Shown here: piece after piece, positions 1 through 9,969 of the stretch
Position numbering within the stretch: the first letter of the stretch is position 1
Layout of the letters: each line of letters begins with the position of its first letter
NCBI GenBank assembly: GCA_027559495.1
Contig: JAMXSV010000020.1
Span: 40,882-104,881 of the forward strand
Length of the DNA: 64,000 bases
Source of the DNA: Aurifilum marmelostoma
Taxonomy: Eukaryota; Ascomycota; Sordariomycetes; Diaporthales; Cryphonectriaceae
Reading direction: 5' to 3'
Program-made: the position numbers and the translations under genes
Notes under the pieces: model-generated
The model's input: only the letters and a program-made list of their open reading frames with translations
Database searches by the model: none
Told to the model about the DNA's origin: nothing

Positions 1-159
1 AGCAACGGTATGATATAAATTTGCATAGCACGGATTCTTTGAAGGAACTCCTTAAGTCCTCTTCTATTGATAGCTAAGGTTGAAGCTTGATACTGATGAC
101 GTACGGCCAGCTGGCTCGGTGATCCCAATGGGAAGTGTATACGAGAGATCGAACCTCCA

Positions 160-679
160 TCAGTTCCCACCGAGGTTACCCAGCATTTGCTCCAGCACCT
201 TGACGCTCTCAAAGGTGTCCACGAACTCGATGTACCTGGAGATCTGTTTTCCATCCTGTGTGAACTCCAGGTCGTAGATAACCTATGAAGACGATTAGCT
301 TCACGGGCATCCAAGGTCGATTCAGACAGAGTATTACTTCGACAGAGCTCTTGGATCCATCGGCCGTGTATACGGTCTTCTCGATCCATATGTTGGCCAC
401 GCGCTGGTGCGCATCGATCACAGTCCGCGTGATGTTCTGCACCACGTCTGACATGGTCTGCAACTCCATTTTCATTTGCGCCTCGTATTCCGCGTTCGTA
501 ATTTGGGCCTTGAAGAACTGCGGATATTTGTTGACGAACGAGAGCGGCCGGTACATCTTTACGCAGTTCTCCGAGAGGACGGACGACAGCAAAGAGACAT
601 CCTTCTTCTTGACCGCAGTCGTGTTATTCTCGACGAAGGCTGTGATCGTCTCTTGTATAACTGCTCGGATTTCATCCAT
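160..679 (-). CDS. SnoaL-like (NTF2-fold) small protein
   Basis: Two exons, 679-338 and 282-160, around a 55-bp intron (337-283, GTAATA...CATAG, branch-like GCTAAT) give 154 residues. Reading through the intron gives an unrelated tail, whereas splicing joins SVE to VIYDLEFTQDG, a normal beta-sheet continuation. The N-terminal helix, the central segment with RTVIDAHQRVANIWIEKT and the end IEFVDTFESVKVLEQML resemble the SnoaL/NTF2-like cone fold. Fungal members of this fold include isomerases and cyclases in meroterpenoid pathways as well as many uncharacterised proteins. There is no signal peptide or membrane segment, so it is probably cytosolic. It lies 0.8 kb from the PTH11-like gene and 2.9 kb from the diterpene synthase. 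A role in modifying a terpenoid is possible but inferred only from location. The fold assignment is moderate; the substrate is unknown. Confidence 0.72.
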
Positions 680-1503
680 CTTCGCTGTGAAAGAGCTTTT
701 CTAAGGAGTCGATTCCGGGTCGTCGCGGATTGTTAGAAATGCAGCATCCGAATTGCAGAATAGTCAATTTCTGGAAGATTAATATCTGTATAGGTGGAGA
801 ACGGACAGGATAAGTCAAGGACGCTTGGCCTAAGACAATCCTGCCGGGGTATCCTTTAAACCAACGGCCAACGAGTGGGGTGACTGCAACGTATTGTTGG
901 TTTGATGAAAGACATAAGCTGACGTGCTGAGGTGAGACTCGGACTGTTCAATGCAACCTCGGACGAAATCATGTCCCAGTACGAAGGACATGTTGGCATG
1001 CATGTCGATCAGCTTTACAAAAGTACCTCTATACTTTTTCACTCCGGCACCTATATAGACTTCTCGGCAACCGATTTCCCTTGACTCCCCATTTAACCCA
1101 ATGCTATTGCATAAAGATGCTTATGGTTTCATCGGTTTCTTGCGCACTAGCCCTCTGCGTAGCTCAGGGCCCCCTGGTCTGTCGTTGCATTTAGATGATC
1201 AGCGTTAATAATGGTGTTGGCATAGCCAACAGCGGATGTCTCCCCCTAGGCGATGTCACATACCGTGAAAATCCTCCTTGGCTACTTCGTCTTACATCAG
1301 GCTCGGGATAGAGGATCTTTCCTTCAAGCTCTCGATGACCCAGCTCGCACAAATCCCGACCGCGAGCACTTGAAGTATTCATTCTTCATACGGTCCGTTG
1401 TTCGCACTATTCTCGTTCCAGCGCAACCCACCCGTAGGTCTGGTTCGAACTTGTTCCACATATCTCAAGCACAGGATAATTACCATTTCAGAATCGCTTC
1501 GAT
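680..1503. other. Intergenic, no gene recognised
   Basis: This 0.8-kb stretch separates the divergent SnoaL-like gene and PTH11-like gene and presumably holds both promoters. Short open frames here have no recognisable motif and no splice structure. I saw no tRNA fold or repeat. Confidence 0.5.
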
Positions 1504-2755
1504 ATGTCGGCGTCCGCCTCAATCACTCTGCAAACATACGAGGGTCTTGGAATCACCTTAATTGTCCTTGCTAGCGGGTTTGTCGCAACTCGGTGCTTTG
1601 CCTCTTACTACGGTTCTCAGCCTCATCATAGGCTAGGCATTGACGACTGTGCGTTGAGTTTTGTCTTTGCTGCGTGGATGACTATGACTGACTCCTCAAG
1701 GGTGCTCAATTATTGGCTTATGTTTTTTGATAGCCGCGTATGGGGTCAACCATGTGGTGATCAAAGGTGAGCCAGGCTGTCACATTGAGAACGCGAGGGG
1801 TGTTGTGTCCGATTAACACTAGGGTAGTGACTACCGGACCGGCGGAATCTATTGATCTGGTGTATCTTCAGAAGGCAAGTATCATTTCGTCCCCTAGTCG
1901 GTAGTTGTCTATCCTAATTGTCATGTGTATTGCAGATCGCCGTTGCTATCATCGTCGTCGTCCAGGGAACACTGTGGTTCTCGAAAGCGCCCATCATGTT
2001 TCTCTATCTAAAGCTCTTCGGAGTCCATCGGTGGGTGCGGTATGTCTCGTGGGCTACACTTGTGGTCTCCTTCCTGGTATACACCGCTGGCCTCATCTAT
2101 ACATTGGTCTTCTGTCCCGTCGACCCCAGTCAGGCAACCCTCTCAAAATACCAGCGTTGTGCGTCCGCCAACACGCTCGCTGGAGTATTTTCTGGTTTCG
2201 TCTCGGTCCTTGTCGACATTGTTCTGCTCGTCGTGCCAATTCCCATCGTTCTTGCGTTAAAAATTGAGACATCCAAGAAGATTGGTCTGGGCCTAACTTT
2301 CTTCTCTGCCGTATTGTATGGAAACCTCCGAGATATGTGGGCGGACATAACTGACACTCGGGCTCAGGGGAATCGTTGCTTCTGTGGCAGCTCTTTATTA
2401 CAAGTGGAAGGCTTTGTACGGAGATGGGACCCAATTAACAGCTGCAATTCTATGTTTGTAAGTCTAACTCACGACCCGTAGCTGACCTATGTTCTGGGAG
2501 TGATCTTAATATCGGCTTTATAGCACTGTTGAGAGTATCGTGGCTATTATTGTTGGCTGTGCCCCGGCGATAAGGTCATTCTGGGGCCGCTACGTCAGCA
2601 ACTCAACCGTGAATGGGACACAAAAGTCTTCACAGGCCAATTGTGACCACAGTCTCAGTGGAGGTAATCTGCGGCGTCCAGGATGGGAGGGCAGTGACGA
2701 GTTCATCAACACTGTCGGTCAGAGTAACGCATACATTAGGATGGAGCGTCGGTAA
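1504..2755 (+). CDS. PTH11-type seven-helix integral membrane protein
   Basis: Six exons (1504-1648, 1701-1766, 1828-1874, 1936-2315, 2368-2457, 2524-2755) give 319 residues. Splicing restores the family landmarks. Exon 1 joins exon 2 to make GIDDW, the conserved acidic motif after helix 1-2, then AAYGVNHVV. After LVYLQK comes a long run of helices with FSKAPIMFLYLKLF and VDIVLLVVPIPIVLALKI, then TVESIVAIIVGCAPAIR, the usual end of the rhodopsin-like domain. Intron 3 (1875-1935) has a GC-AG boundary (GCAAGT donor). No N-terminal CFEM domain is present, so this is the shorter subclass. PTH11-like proteins are fungal GPCR-like receptors or membrane sensors, some needed for host-surface sensing; many have no known role. 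It sits upstream of the diterpene synthase on the same strand. The exon structure is inferred by hand, with good frame continuity. Confidence 0.82.
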
Positions 2756-3430
2756 TAGTATGCGCTTTTTCATTGTCCTTTCAATGTGAAATAAAAGGGA
2801 AAGAAAGGGCGGCTGCCCACCGGAGGTGGAGTCGAGGTTGGACTGGCTAAGGAAAGAAACCCTGTAAGGATCCAACTTCATATCGCAGTAGAAAACAACA
2901 TCTACCTATAACTGTGTATATGTATTCTATCAGGAGATGTGTTAGGCTCTCCTGTTATGGACTTGTCTCTTATTCCCGTATTAAATTGTTATAGAGTCTT
3001 TATAGCATAGCTTGCTTTTGAGGAGCCCAATTAAGCACGCACTTACTATTTTGAACATCTTATCATGTTTTTTTTCTCTGTCTTCCCCATGTCTCCCCCC
3101 CCCCCCTTCTTTTTTTCTCGGGAACTCTTTTTCCCACTTGCTTTTTGTTTTTTCTCTTACCGCCTCACCCCTTTTGATTATTGATATGCCGTAAAGCTCA
3201 CGCCATGAAGATCTGCATAATATGCAGCACTAGTGCTTACTAAGTGCGCCAAAGCAAATATTAATACTGTATATGCGCGGCACAGGCAATAAGACTTGGA
3301 TATTCTAATCAGTCTGACGTTTAACTTATCTTGATATCCCGAATTCGGATCTCCTTGGAGTACGTATTTATGTGTTCAAAGGTGTAGAGATAGTCGATTT
3401 CCATAACTCTGACTTAGTCCCCCTGCTCTG
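2756..3430. other. Intergenic region upstream of diterpene synthase
   Basis: No gene is recognised. It contains a low-complexity C tract followed by T-rich sequence at about 3095-3118 and otherwise ordinary AT-leaning sequence. It holds the PTH11-like 3' UTR and the distal promoter of the diterpene synthase. Confidence 0.5.
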
Positions 3431-3440
3431 AGTATATAAT
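3431..3440 (+). promoter_or_regulatory. TATA-like box of the diterpene synthase
   Basis: AGTATATAAT lies about 125 bp upstream of the ATG at 3563. The start has a favourable context (CACCATGA). The intervening leader is CA-rich, as is common for fungal 5' UTRs. Confidence 0.4.
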
Positions 3441-3562
3441 TTAGGTATGTGTCCGTGATCAAGACAAAAAAAGAGACATATATGCGCCACAGTTCTATCA
3501 GAGGCAACACCTAAACTCAACCATCACTTTTCCACATCTTCGAAAAGCCAGATCAATTCACC

Positions 3563-6500
3563 ATGAGCAAGTTCTCACCGACGGTTCGCTCCTCAGCCAT
3601 CATTGAAACGGACACAGGAGAAACAAAGCCTTGGAATGCCAAGATGAAATCATTATTGCAGAATGCTGTAGATGATTACGACGAAACCTTCGGGTCCGGG
3701 TCCATGAGTTGTGCCGTGTATGATACCGCCTGGGTTTCTTTGGTGGCCAAAACAATTGATGGAAAACGTCAATGGCTGTTCCCAAAGTGTTTCAACTACC
3801 TACTCGACCAGCAAGCGATGGACGGAGGTTGGGGTGTGACGGGTGAACCGATTGACGGTATCTTGAATACTGCTGCCGCACTTATTTCTCTGATTCGACA
3901 TCGATCTGAGCGACTGGATCTCGAACACACCATTACTAACGACCTCGAGGCTCGCATAAAGAGAGGCACCAATTCGTTGCGATGCCAATTGCGGGCTTGG
4001 GCTGTGGCGTCGACCGTCCACGTAGGCTTCGAACTCATCGTTCCTACCCTGCTCGACCTCCTTGCTCAAGAATCCATCCATTTATCATTTGATGGATTGG
4101 ATGATTTGATGAAGATAAATCAGGCGAAGCTGTCCAAGTTTTGTCCTGATATTCTCTATGGCAGAGGACGTTCCACGGCCATTCACTCCCTAGAAGCTTT
4201 CATTGGAAAAATAGATTTCGATAGAATCGCCCACCATAAAACTCTTGGATCAATGATGGGGTCACCTTCTTCTACGGCAGCGTACCTAATGAACGCAACG
4301 AGATGGGACGATGAGGCAGAGGCATATCTTAAACATGTCATTGATCACGGAGCTGGTAAAGGCAGTGGCGGTATTCCTAGTGCTTATCCTTCCACCATTT
4401 TCGAATACAGCTGGGTGAGTATCCCAAATGGCCGTTTGACAGTGGCCAATACTGATCATTTGTCTAGGTTCTTTCTACATTACTCACCTCTGGAATTTCA
4501 CCTGTTGATCTGGAGAGCCCTGGTCTGCGCAGAATGGTGGAAATTCTTTCCCAGACTTTTGAGCAACAGGGTGGTACTGTTGGCTTTGGTACGACTATGA
4601 TTCGGTCTCTCGTTCTGTAAAATCAAGCTAATGTATCTTTAGCTCCTTGTTTCATGGCAGACGTTGATGACACGGCGAAGACAATCGTTTGTTTGCAATC
4701 ACTCGGTAAAGACGCCGGACCAAGAAGTATGATCGACATGTTTGAAGCGAAGACCCATTTCAGGACGTATCTCACAGAGAGGAACCCCAGCTTTAGCGCC
4801 AACTGCAATTCCTTATTGGCCTTGCTTCATCAAGATGTGCCGTCGGACTATTCGACCCAAATAACTAAAGTTTGTGGGTTCCTCTGCGACGCTTGGTGGA
4901 ATTCTGTATCGCGGATTCGCGACAAATGGGTACGTTGCACAGCACATCTATCCTTATATCCTTGCTAAGAAACTTATTATAGAACCTCTCTTATCTGTAT
5001 CCTACGCTGCTCTTCGTGGAAGCAACTACCAAGCTTATAGATTTGGTTGAAAAGGGATCCATCTCCATTTTCACCGACCCCCTAAGCAAGTCCAAGGTTG
5101 CTGTCTGTCTCTACCAAGCATGTTATAGGACGCTTCTAGACCAGAACCAGAATGGTGCTTGGAATAATTCAGTTGAAGAGACTTGTTATGGGGCTCTTAT
5201 ACTCGCAAAGGCAAAACAGCTATATCTGTTTCGAGATCTGGAGTCACGACTGGACTTAGCTCTCGACAATGCTGCCCAGGCGATACAGGGGTTGAGCAGC
5301 ACAGCCAATGGCGGTGGATCACAATATCTCTGGGTCGAGAAAGTCAGCTACACGTCCTCCCTCGTGACCGAGGCTTACGAACTAGCGGCCCTTCGAGCTT
5401 CAACCATTCGATCAGGCACTTATGTGGGCAAAAGCCTTCATGAGGATACATCTATCATACCAAAACTCGCGAATCTGTGGCTCCGAACTCCCCTTTTCTC
5501 GAACACTCCCGAATGGCAGATCCGGGCATCAATGGTTGAAGGCACACTCTTCCGGCCGATAATCAAAGCCGTGAGGCTGGATGTATTTACGAGGAAGGGC
5601 GTGGAAGTAGACCAATACTTCGACGTCATCCCGCTGGCCTGGCCTATAGCCAACAATCGCATCCGGACCTTCGCCCCGTCGTCGTTCCTACTAGAGGGTA
5701 TGATGGCTGCAATGCTGAATTACCAAGTGGACGAGTTTATGGAAGCCGTGGCGGGGGTTAATTATTCCCACGACATTCCGAGTCTTCGTCGACTGATCGA
5801 CGATATCATTACCTCTATCAGCGAAGAGAGCGGGGCATGTGCGAACGGCACCGCCCACGTTTCGACGGATGGATTTGACGTGAACGAGTGTGTTGCTAAC
5901 CACCATCCCGACATTGGGGAATCGAAACGTGAGGAAGTGTTGCGGCCTCTGTGCAAATTCGTCACCCGTGCGCTGAAACACCCATCAGTCTTATCAGCGA
6001 GCACTTGGGACCGCAAGAATATGACTTGCGAACTCCGCATCTACCTCCAGACACACGTCACACAGAGCGAAGACAACATGCTTTTAAAGCAGAACAAGTT
6101 CAGCGACGGGATCATGAGGGAAAACTTCTTCCGCTGGGTCCGCACAACCTCGGCCGACCACACTTCCGCGCCGTATACCTTCAGTTTCGTAAGCTGCCTC
6201 CTCAGCTCGTGGATTGAGAACGGGAAAGACTGCTTTGCCTCCACCCAGGAGAAATACTACGCCGCAGCTGCCTGTCAGCATCTAGCGACAATGTGCCGGA
6301 TGTACAACGACCACGGTTCTGCTATAAGGGATCGGGACGAGGCCAACGTGAACTCTATAGACTTCCCAGAGTTTCAGCTTCATTCTCAAGCTGCGCCAAA
6401 TGATATTATCGTCATGAAGCAGGATGCTTTGTTTGAGATAGCTCAATACGAACGAGCCTGTATCGAAGAGGCGTTCAGGATGCTTGAGAGCCATGGGAAC

Positions 6501-6629
6501 CAGACAGCTTCTGCTGAGGCACAAGCAAGAAAGAGGAGACAGATGGACATTTGGCGGTTGTTTTACAATGTTACGGATTTCTGGGGCCAGATGTATGTTC
6601 TTCGCGATATGGGAAGTCGCTTAATATAA
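3563..6629 (+). CDS. Bifunctional labdane-type diterpene synthase (class II + class I)
   Basis: Four exons (3563-4414, 4468-4588, 4643-4929, 4983-6629) give 968 residues, the usual size of fungal CPS/KS-type enzymes. The N-terminal half shows SCAVYDTAW and QAMDGGWG, typical of class II beta/gamma domains. Splicing places the class II acid motif DVDD at residues 331-334, which protonates geranylgeranyl diphosphate to a copalyl-type diphosphate. The C-terminal alpha domain carries DEFME at 670-674, the fungal DE-x-x-E variant of the metal-binding motif, and NDHGSAIRDRDE at 862-873 (NSE/DTE motif). Both active sites therefore look intact. Relatives make ent-kaurene, pimaradienes, phyllocladanes or aphidicolanol; the product cannot be told from the motifs. 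No prenyl synthase or P450 lies within the window. A mutated partial copy lies at about 10.0-10.9 kb. Confidence 0.93.
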
Positions 6630-7564
6630 ACACAGCAGCATAGCAAAGCATGTTTCATAATGGGGAGAAAGAATATATCGAGTTTGGCACAATCCCTTAT
6701 ACGTGGTAATGCGCAATAAAGTAAAATAATAAACCTAAAAATGGCATAATTACCTTTTCTAAAAAGTATTATATAAGTAAGCTATTTCTTCTTTAAGCTC
6801 GACCATTACGAAGCTATATAAGCCTTACCCATAGGCTAGGACTAGCATATGCCCCGGAAATGTGTACATTTACTACATCAATCCAGCAAGCCTCAGTATC
6901 ACTGATATTAATAAAGCGTTCACAAAAGCAAAGAAAGAAAATCCTCATCCTGGGAAGAAGGAATTTGCTATCAAAGGTTCTATCCCTTAGAACAACATTA
7001 TTCAACGGGATATATATGCACAGTCAAAGGGAACCGCAACCACAACTAGGGAAGATTATAAGAAGAGCAAGACTGCAAGGTCGTTAGCAGAAAAGGAACA
7101 TTCGATACAATTACTCATTGCTTAAAATTATCTATCTTATTGATTAAAGCATGCAACCACCTAGACTACGCGCATTGTAAGCCTTAGGTTTAAGAAGGAG
7201 CAATTTGTTTATTTACCGCATATCTAAGAGAACTTCGCTATCAAATTAGCTAGTAGCAGTTCTTTATTATCATCTACAACTAAGTAGGCTAGTCCCAAAA
7301 ACTTTAACTTTCACTAAGTGCCCATTTAGGATGCCGATCTTATAACACTAGATCGTGTCTTTAAATATTAAGTAAGCTCTAACGTTTATATATATATATA
7401 GAAATACCTGCTTTTTAAATTCTTTTAAAAATCTAGTTATACAATTTGTAAAACCCCCTTCGCTTTCCCAACTTATGTTTTTCTTTCTTTTTCTAATATA
7501 GGACATCTAGTAACTAGCCTCGGTCTGTTTATCTAGGATAAGAGAAAGATTGCATTAGAGGAGG

Positions 7565-7690
7565 TAGAGACAATATGCGAGTCTAACTATGCTACGCAGC
7601 TATATAGGCCTTAGCTATTTCTAGTTAGCTAAGAGTAGCTACTCCTTTTAAATATTGCAAAGGTTATGCGCCCTTTTGCTTATTTCCTAA
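7565..7690 (+). repeat. Direct repeat copy 1 (partner 8268-8385)
   Basis: About 120 bp matching 8268-8385 with scattered transitions, mostly C/T and G/A. Shared words include TATGCGAGT, ATATAGGCCTT and AGCTAVGAGT. Boundaries are approximate. Confidence 0.6.
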
Positions 7691-7729
7691 TATATAAGCT
7701 ACTATTATTATAGTAGCTAGTATAAGAAG

Positions 7730-8040
7730 CTTTGGATTTGGAAGAATAGTGGGTCCTAAAGATCCCTTATATAAGAAGAGGAATACTTACTACTAGCTTT
7801 GCTTTTAGATAGATAATAATAATATATTCTTTTTCTCTCTTTTCAATTTAGATCTTCTATAAGCCATCTAGGCAGGTCTAGAGCAGGTTTTTCACCCTGA
7901 ACCTGTGCCTCGTTGGCCTTGGTTTGCCGTTCTTACAATATAGCAGGCCTGGGTCGACGGGGCCCTTGCCTATGACTTGGTCTTCTGTCCTCTTCATCGT
8001 GCGACAGCGCTCGAGTTCTAGTTTACTATACAGCGAATTC
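7730..8040 (+). repeat. Dispersed repeat copy A (partner 23066-23375)
   Basis: Matches 23066-23375 over about 300 bp. Shared landmarks include TTTAGATCTTCTATA, a TATA(A)AAG-like box, GGGCCCTTGCCTAT and GTTGGCCTT. Differences are mainly transitions. A TATA-like element followed by a conserved GC-richer block fits an LTR or another non-coding transposon end. It could also be a non-autonomous element. Confidence 0.6.
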
Positions 8041-8267
8041 CTACTTTAGTAAGGAATAATTTAGCCCTCCTTAGGAATAACTTTGTCCAAATTGCTATCT
8101 AATTATTCTAAAGACTAAGCAAGTCTCTAAAATTACTGCTATTGTTTATAGGACCTAGGTATATAGTTACTAAAAGATCTACTTTCTAGAAGCAATCTAT
8201 AGCCTCTACTATTCATAGTTCGGCCTTCCTAGTCTACTTGACAGCTTAATCACCTCTAGAGTAAAGG

Positions 8268-8385
8268 GAGGGTATGCGAGTTTGACTATGATATGCAGAT
8301 ATATAGGCCTTGACTGTTTCTAGTCAGCTAGGAGTGGCCGCTCCTTTTAGCTATCGCATAGACAAAGCAAGAGCTTTCGATAAGT
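8268..8385 (+). repeat. Direct repeat copy 2 (partner 7565-7690)
   Basis: Second copy of the 7565-7690 segment, about 700 bp downstream in the same orientation. It is the less mutated copy: it keeps GACTGTTTCTAGTCAGC and GTGGCCGC where the other reads A or T. Confidence 0.6.
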
Positions 8386-8756
8386 TAGTGCGATATTCCT
8401 TACGTATAATAAGGGCCTCTTACTAAGCTTAATATACTGTTTGTTTAAAGCAAATATGTTTATTTTATTTTAATAGCAAAGAAGAGGTCGCTTGTTTTAC
8501 TGCTAAATTAGATTATAATAATATTTAAAAGCAAAAGCGTTATTATACTAAAGGTCTTCTTAATACGAGTATTTTAAAATTACAGCGAATTAAGAGTGCT
8601 CTAATGCTTAAAGCATATATGATTATTAAGATCTTATTAAGTAGTAAGTATAAGGCATTGTATATTAACTAAGATCGACTACTAGCTTAGCGAAAGGTAC
8701 TAGGAAAACAACGACATCTCCTCTATGCTTGCGAAAAAGGCTTCTAGTCTAGTAAT

Positions 8757-9365
8757 TTATTCCACCACTAGCTTCCTAGGATACGAAAACGCCGAGGCCG
8801 AGTAGTGGGGCAGTGGCTCAAACTCGCAGTAGAGAAAAGCTCTGGCTAGATGCAAGGCTTCCTCCTTAGCCTTCTCTGCATCACATTGTAAGCCTGCCTT
8901 GTTCTCTGCCCTTTTCCCTGGCTTGTTTGCTTCCCAGGTAATGCTTTTGATCTGCGCGCTCTCGCTATCATCGTTGCCTGATTTTGGAGCAATTTGAAGA
9001 ATATAGCACTCCTCCCGTAACCAGGTTCGAACAATATAGATAGATATACCGCCGTTTGTATCCGGATCCTCGATTAGTATATCCCATTTGTCGTCCATGC
9101 TTCGAGATTTGAAGCCAGCCTTAAACTTTTCCATGTCTGCATCGCTGATTGGCGCAGCCCAAGGCGCTGTGAGCGGCTCCTTCATGGGCTTTAATTTTTT
9201 CACCTCGGGGTAGTACGTCGTCGACATCCATTTGTCCAACTCCTCACTCGTCATCTCTTCTCCTTCGAGATCACTCTGCGAGTCCTCTTCCACGACGAAT
9301 TCGCTAGCGGTGTTCGGAAGCTCCGTCGTACGCTTTTCCTGTTCCGCATTGCTATGCAACGTCAT
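8757..9365 (-). CDS. Conserved-looking hypothetical protein
   Basis: A single coding exon of 202 residues whose base composition is far less AT-rich than its flanks. The N-terminus is acidic and low-complexity (residues about 15-45, rich in Glu, Asp and Ser). The middle has a compact segment with DKWDILIEDPDTNGG and YIVRTWLREECYILQI, followed by a Lys/Glu-rich helix and an aromatic C-terminus. There is no signal peptide or membrane segment. A likely 5'-UTR intron (9448-9367, GTACGT...TACAG, with GCTAAT upstream of the acceptor) ends one base before the ATG, which supports this start and argues that the gene is expressed. I do not recognise the family and assign no function. It lies as an island between AT-rich repeats. 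Confidence 0.6.
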   Translation of the reverse strand: MTLHSNAEQEKRTTELPNTASEFVVEEDSQSDLEGEEMTSEELDKWMSTTYYPEVKKLKPMKEPLTAPWAAPISDADMEKFKAGFKSRSMDDKWDILIEDPDTNGGISIYIVRTWLREECYILQIAPKSGNDDSESAQIKSITWEANKPGKRAENKAGLQCDAEKAKEEALHLARAFLYCEFEPLPHYSASAFSYPRKLVVE

Positions 9366-9800
9366 CCTGTACTTTGAATCGCAAACAGAATGTATTAGCT
9401 GTAATAAGTATTAAACACTGAGTATAGTGATTGGAAATCTGTACGTACCTGTCTTTAGACGGTCGCAATAGTTGGTGGCTAATGCGTTGATTGAACCTGG
9501 TAAACAATTGGGAGGCACCAAGGTGAAGTTGCGTGATGAGCGAAGGAGAAGAAGACTGGTCTGACGTCGAAGGAGCGAGGCGCTTAATAAATAGGCACTG
9601 CACGGCGGTGTTGCGATGACAATGATGACACCCGCTTTTAGCTTTGCAGCTTCACCTGCAGGGCTAATTTTAGATAAAACCCTTAGGATTCTCAACCCTG
9701 CAGGAGGAAGTGGATTTTGAGGAAGTTGGGAGGCGTAAGTACCAAATGCAACTTAGCAAAAGGGTTGATTAACAACACGAGGCAGCACACCTTACTAAGC
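9366..9800 (-). promoter_or_regulatory. 5' UTR and upstream region of the hypothetical gene
   Basis: Contains the inferred 5'-UTR intron at 9448-9367 and roughly 350 bp of normal-composition upstream sequence. The small open frames here run into a stop if spliced onto the downstream exon, so they are read as untranslated. Confidence 0.4.
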
Positions 9801-9811
9801 GCTATGTCAAG

Positions 9812-9950
9812 TATTATAACCCATCCAACATGCAGGTGACAAAAGGGGCATAGCATAATAGCGACCCAGAACGGACCCTATAGAGCCACAAGTCCAACAC
9901 GTATATAACCTAGGGTTAGGGTTGCGAAGGGATAGTCGCTATAGTTGCTA
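9812..9950. repeat. LTR-like repeat with telomere-like motif
   Basis: Begins TATTATAACCCATCCAACAT and matches sequence at about 54291-54410 (same opening words, ATGCAGGT, AGTCCAA). Its second half has CCTAGGGTTAGGGTT, a match to the block at 53615-53650. Mixed similarity to two right-hand blocks fits solo or fragmentary LTRs of one family. Confidence 0.5.
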
Positions 9951-9969
9951 AGCAACTTAAAGCAACTAT

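Larger units (their letters stand above)
6630..8756. repeat. AT-rich relic sequence with repeat copies
   Basis: No intact gene. The stretch is AT-rich with islands of normal composition, the pattern left by RIP on old transposons. A segment at about 7565-7690 recurs in the same orientation at 8268-8385 (shared landmarks TATGCGAGT and ATATAGGCCTT, then CTAGT and CTACTCCTTTTA-like sequence). Between them, about 7730-8040 is a diverged copy of sequence at about 23066-23375. The arrangement suggests nested LTR remnants. Confidence 0.6.

Noticed and set aside
9411..9695. Upstream minus-strand frame as a first coding exon of the hypothetical gene
   Set aside because: Splicing it to the downstream exon meets a stop at once, so it is read as 5' UTR.
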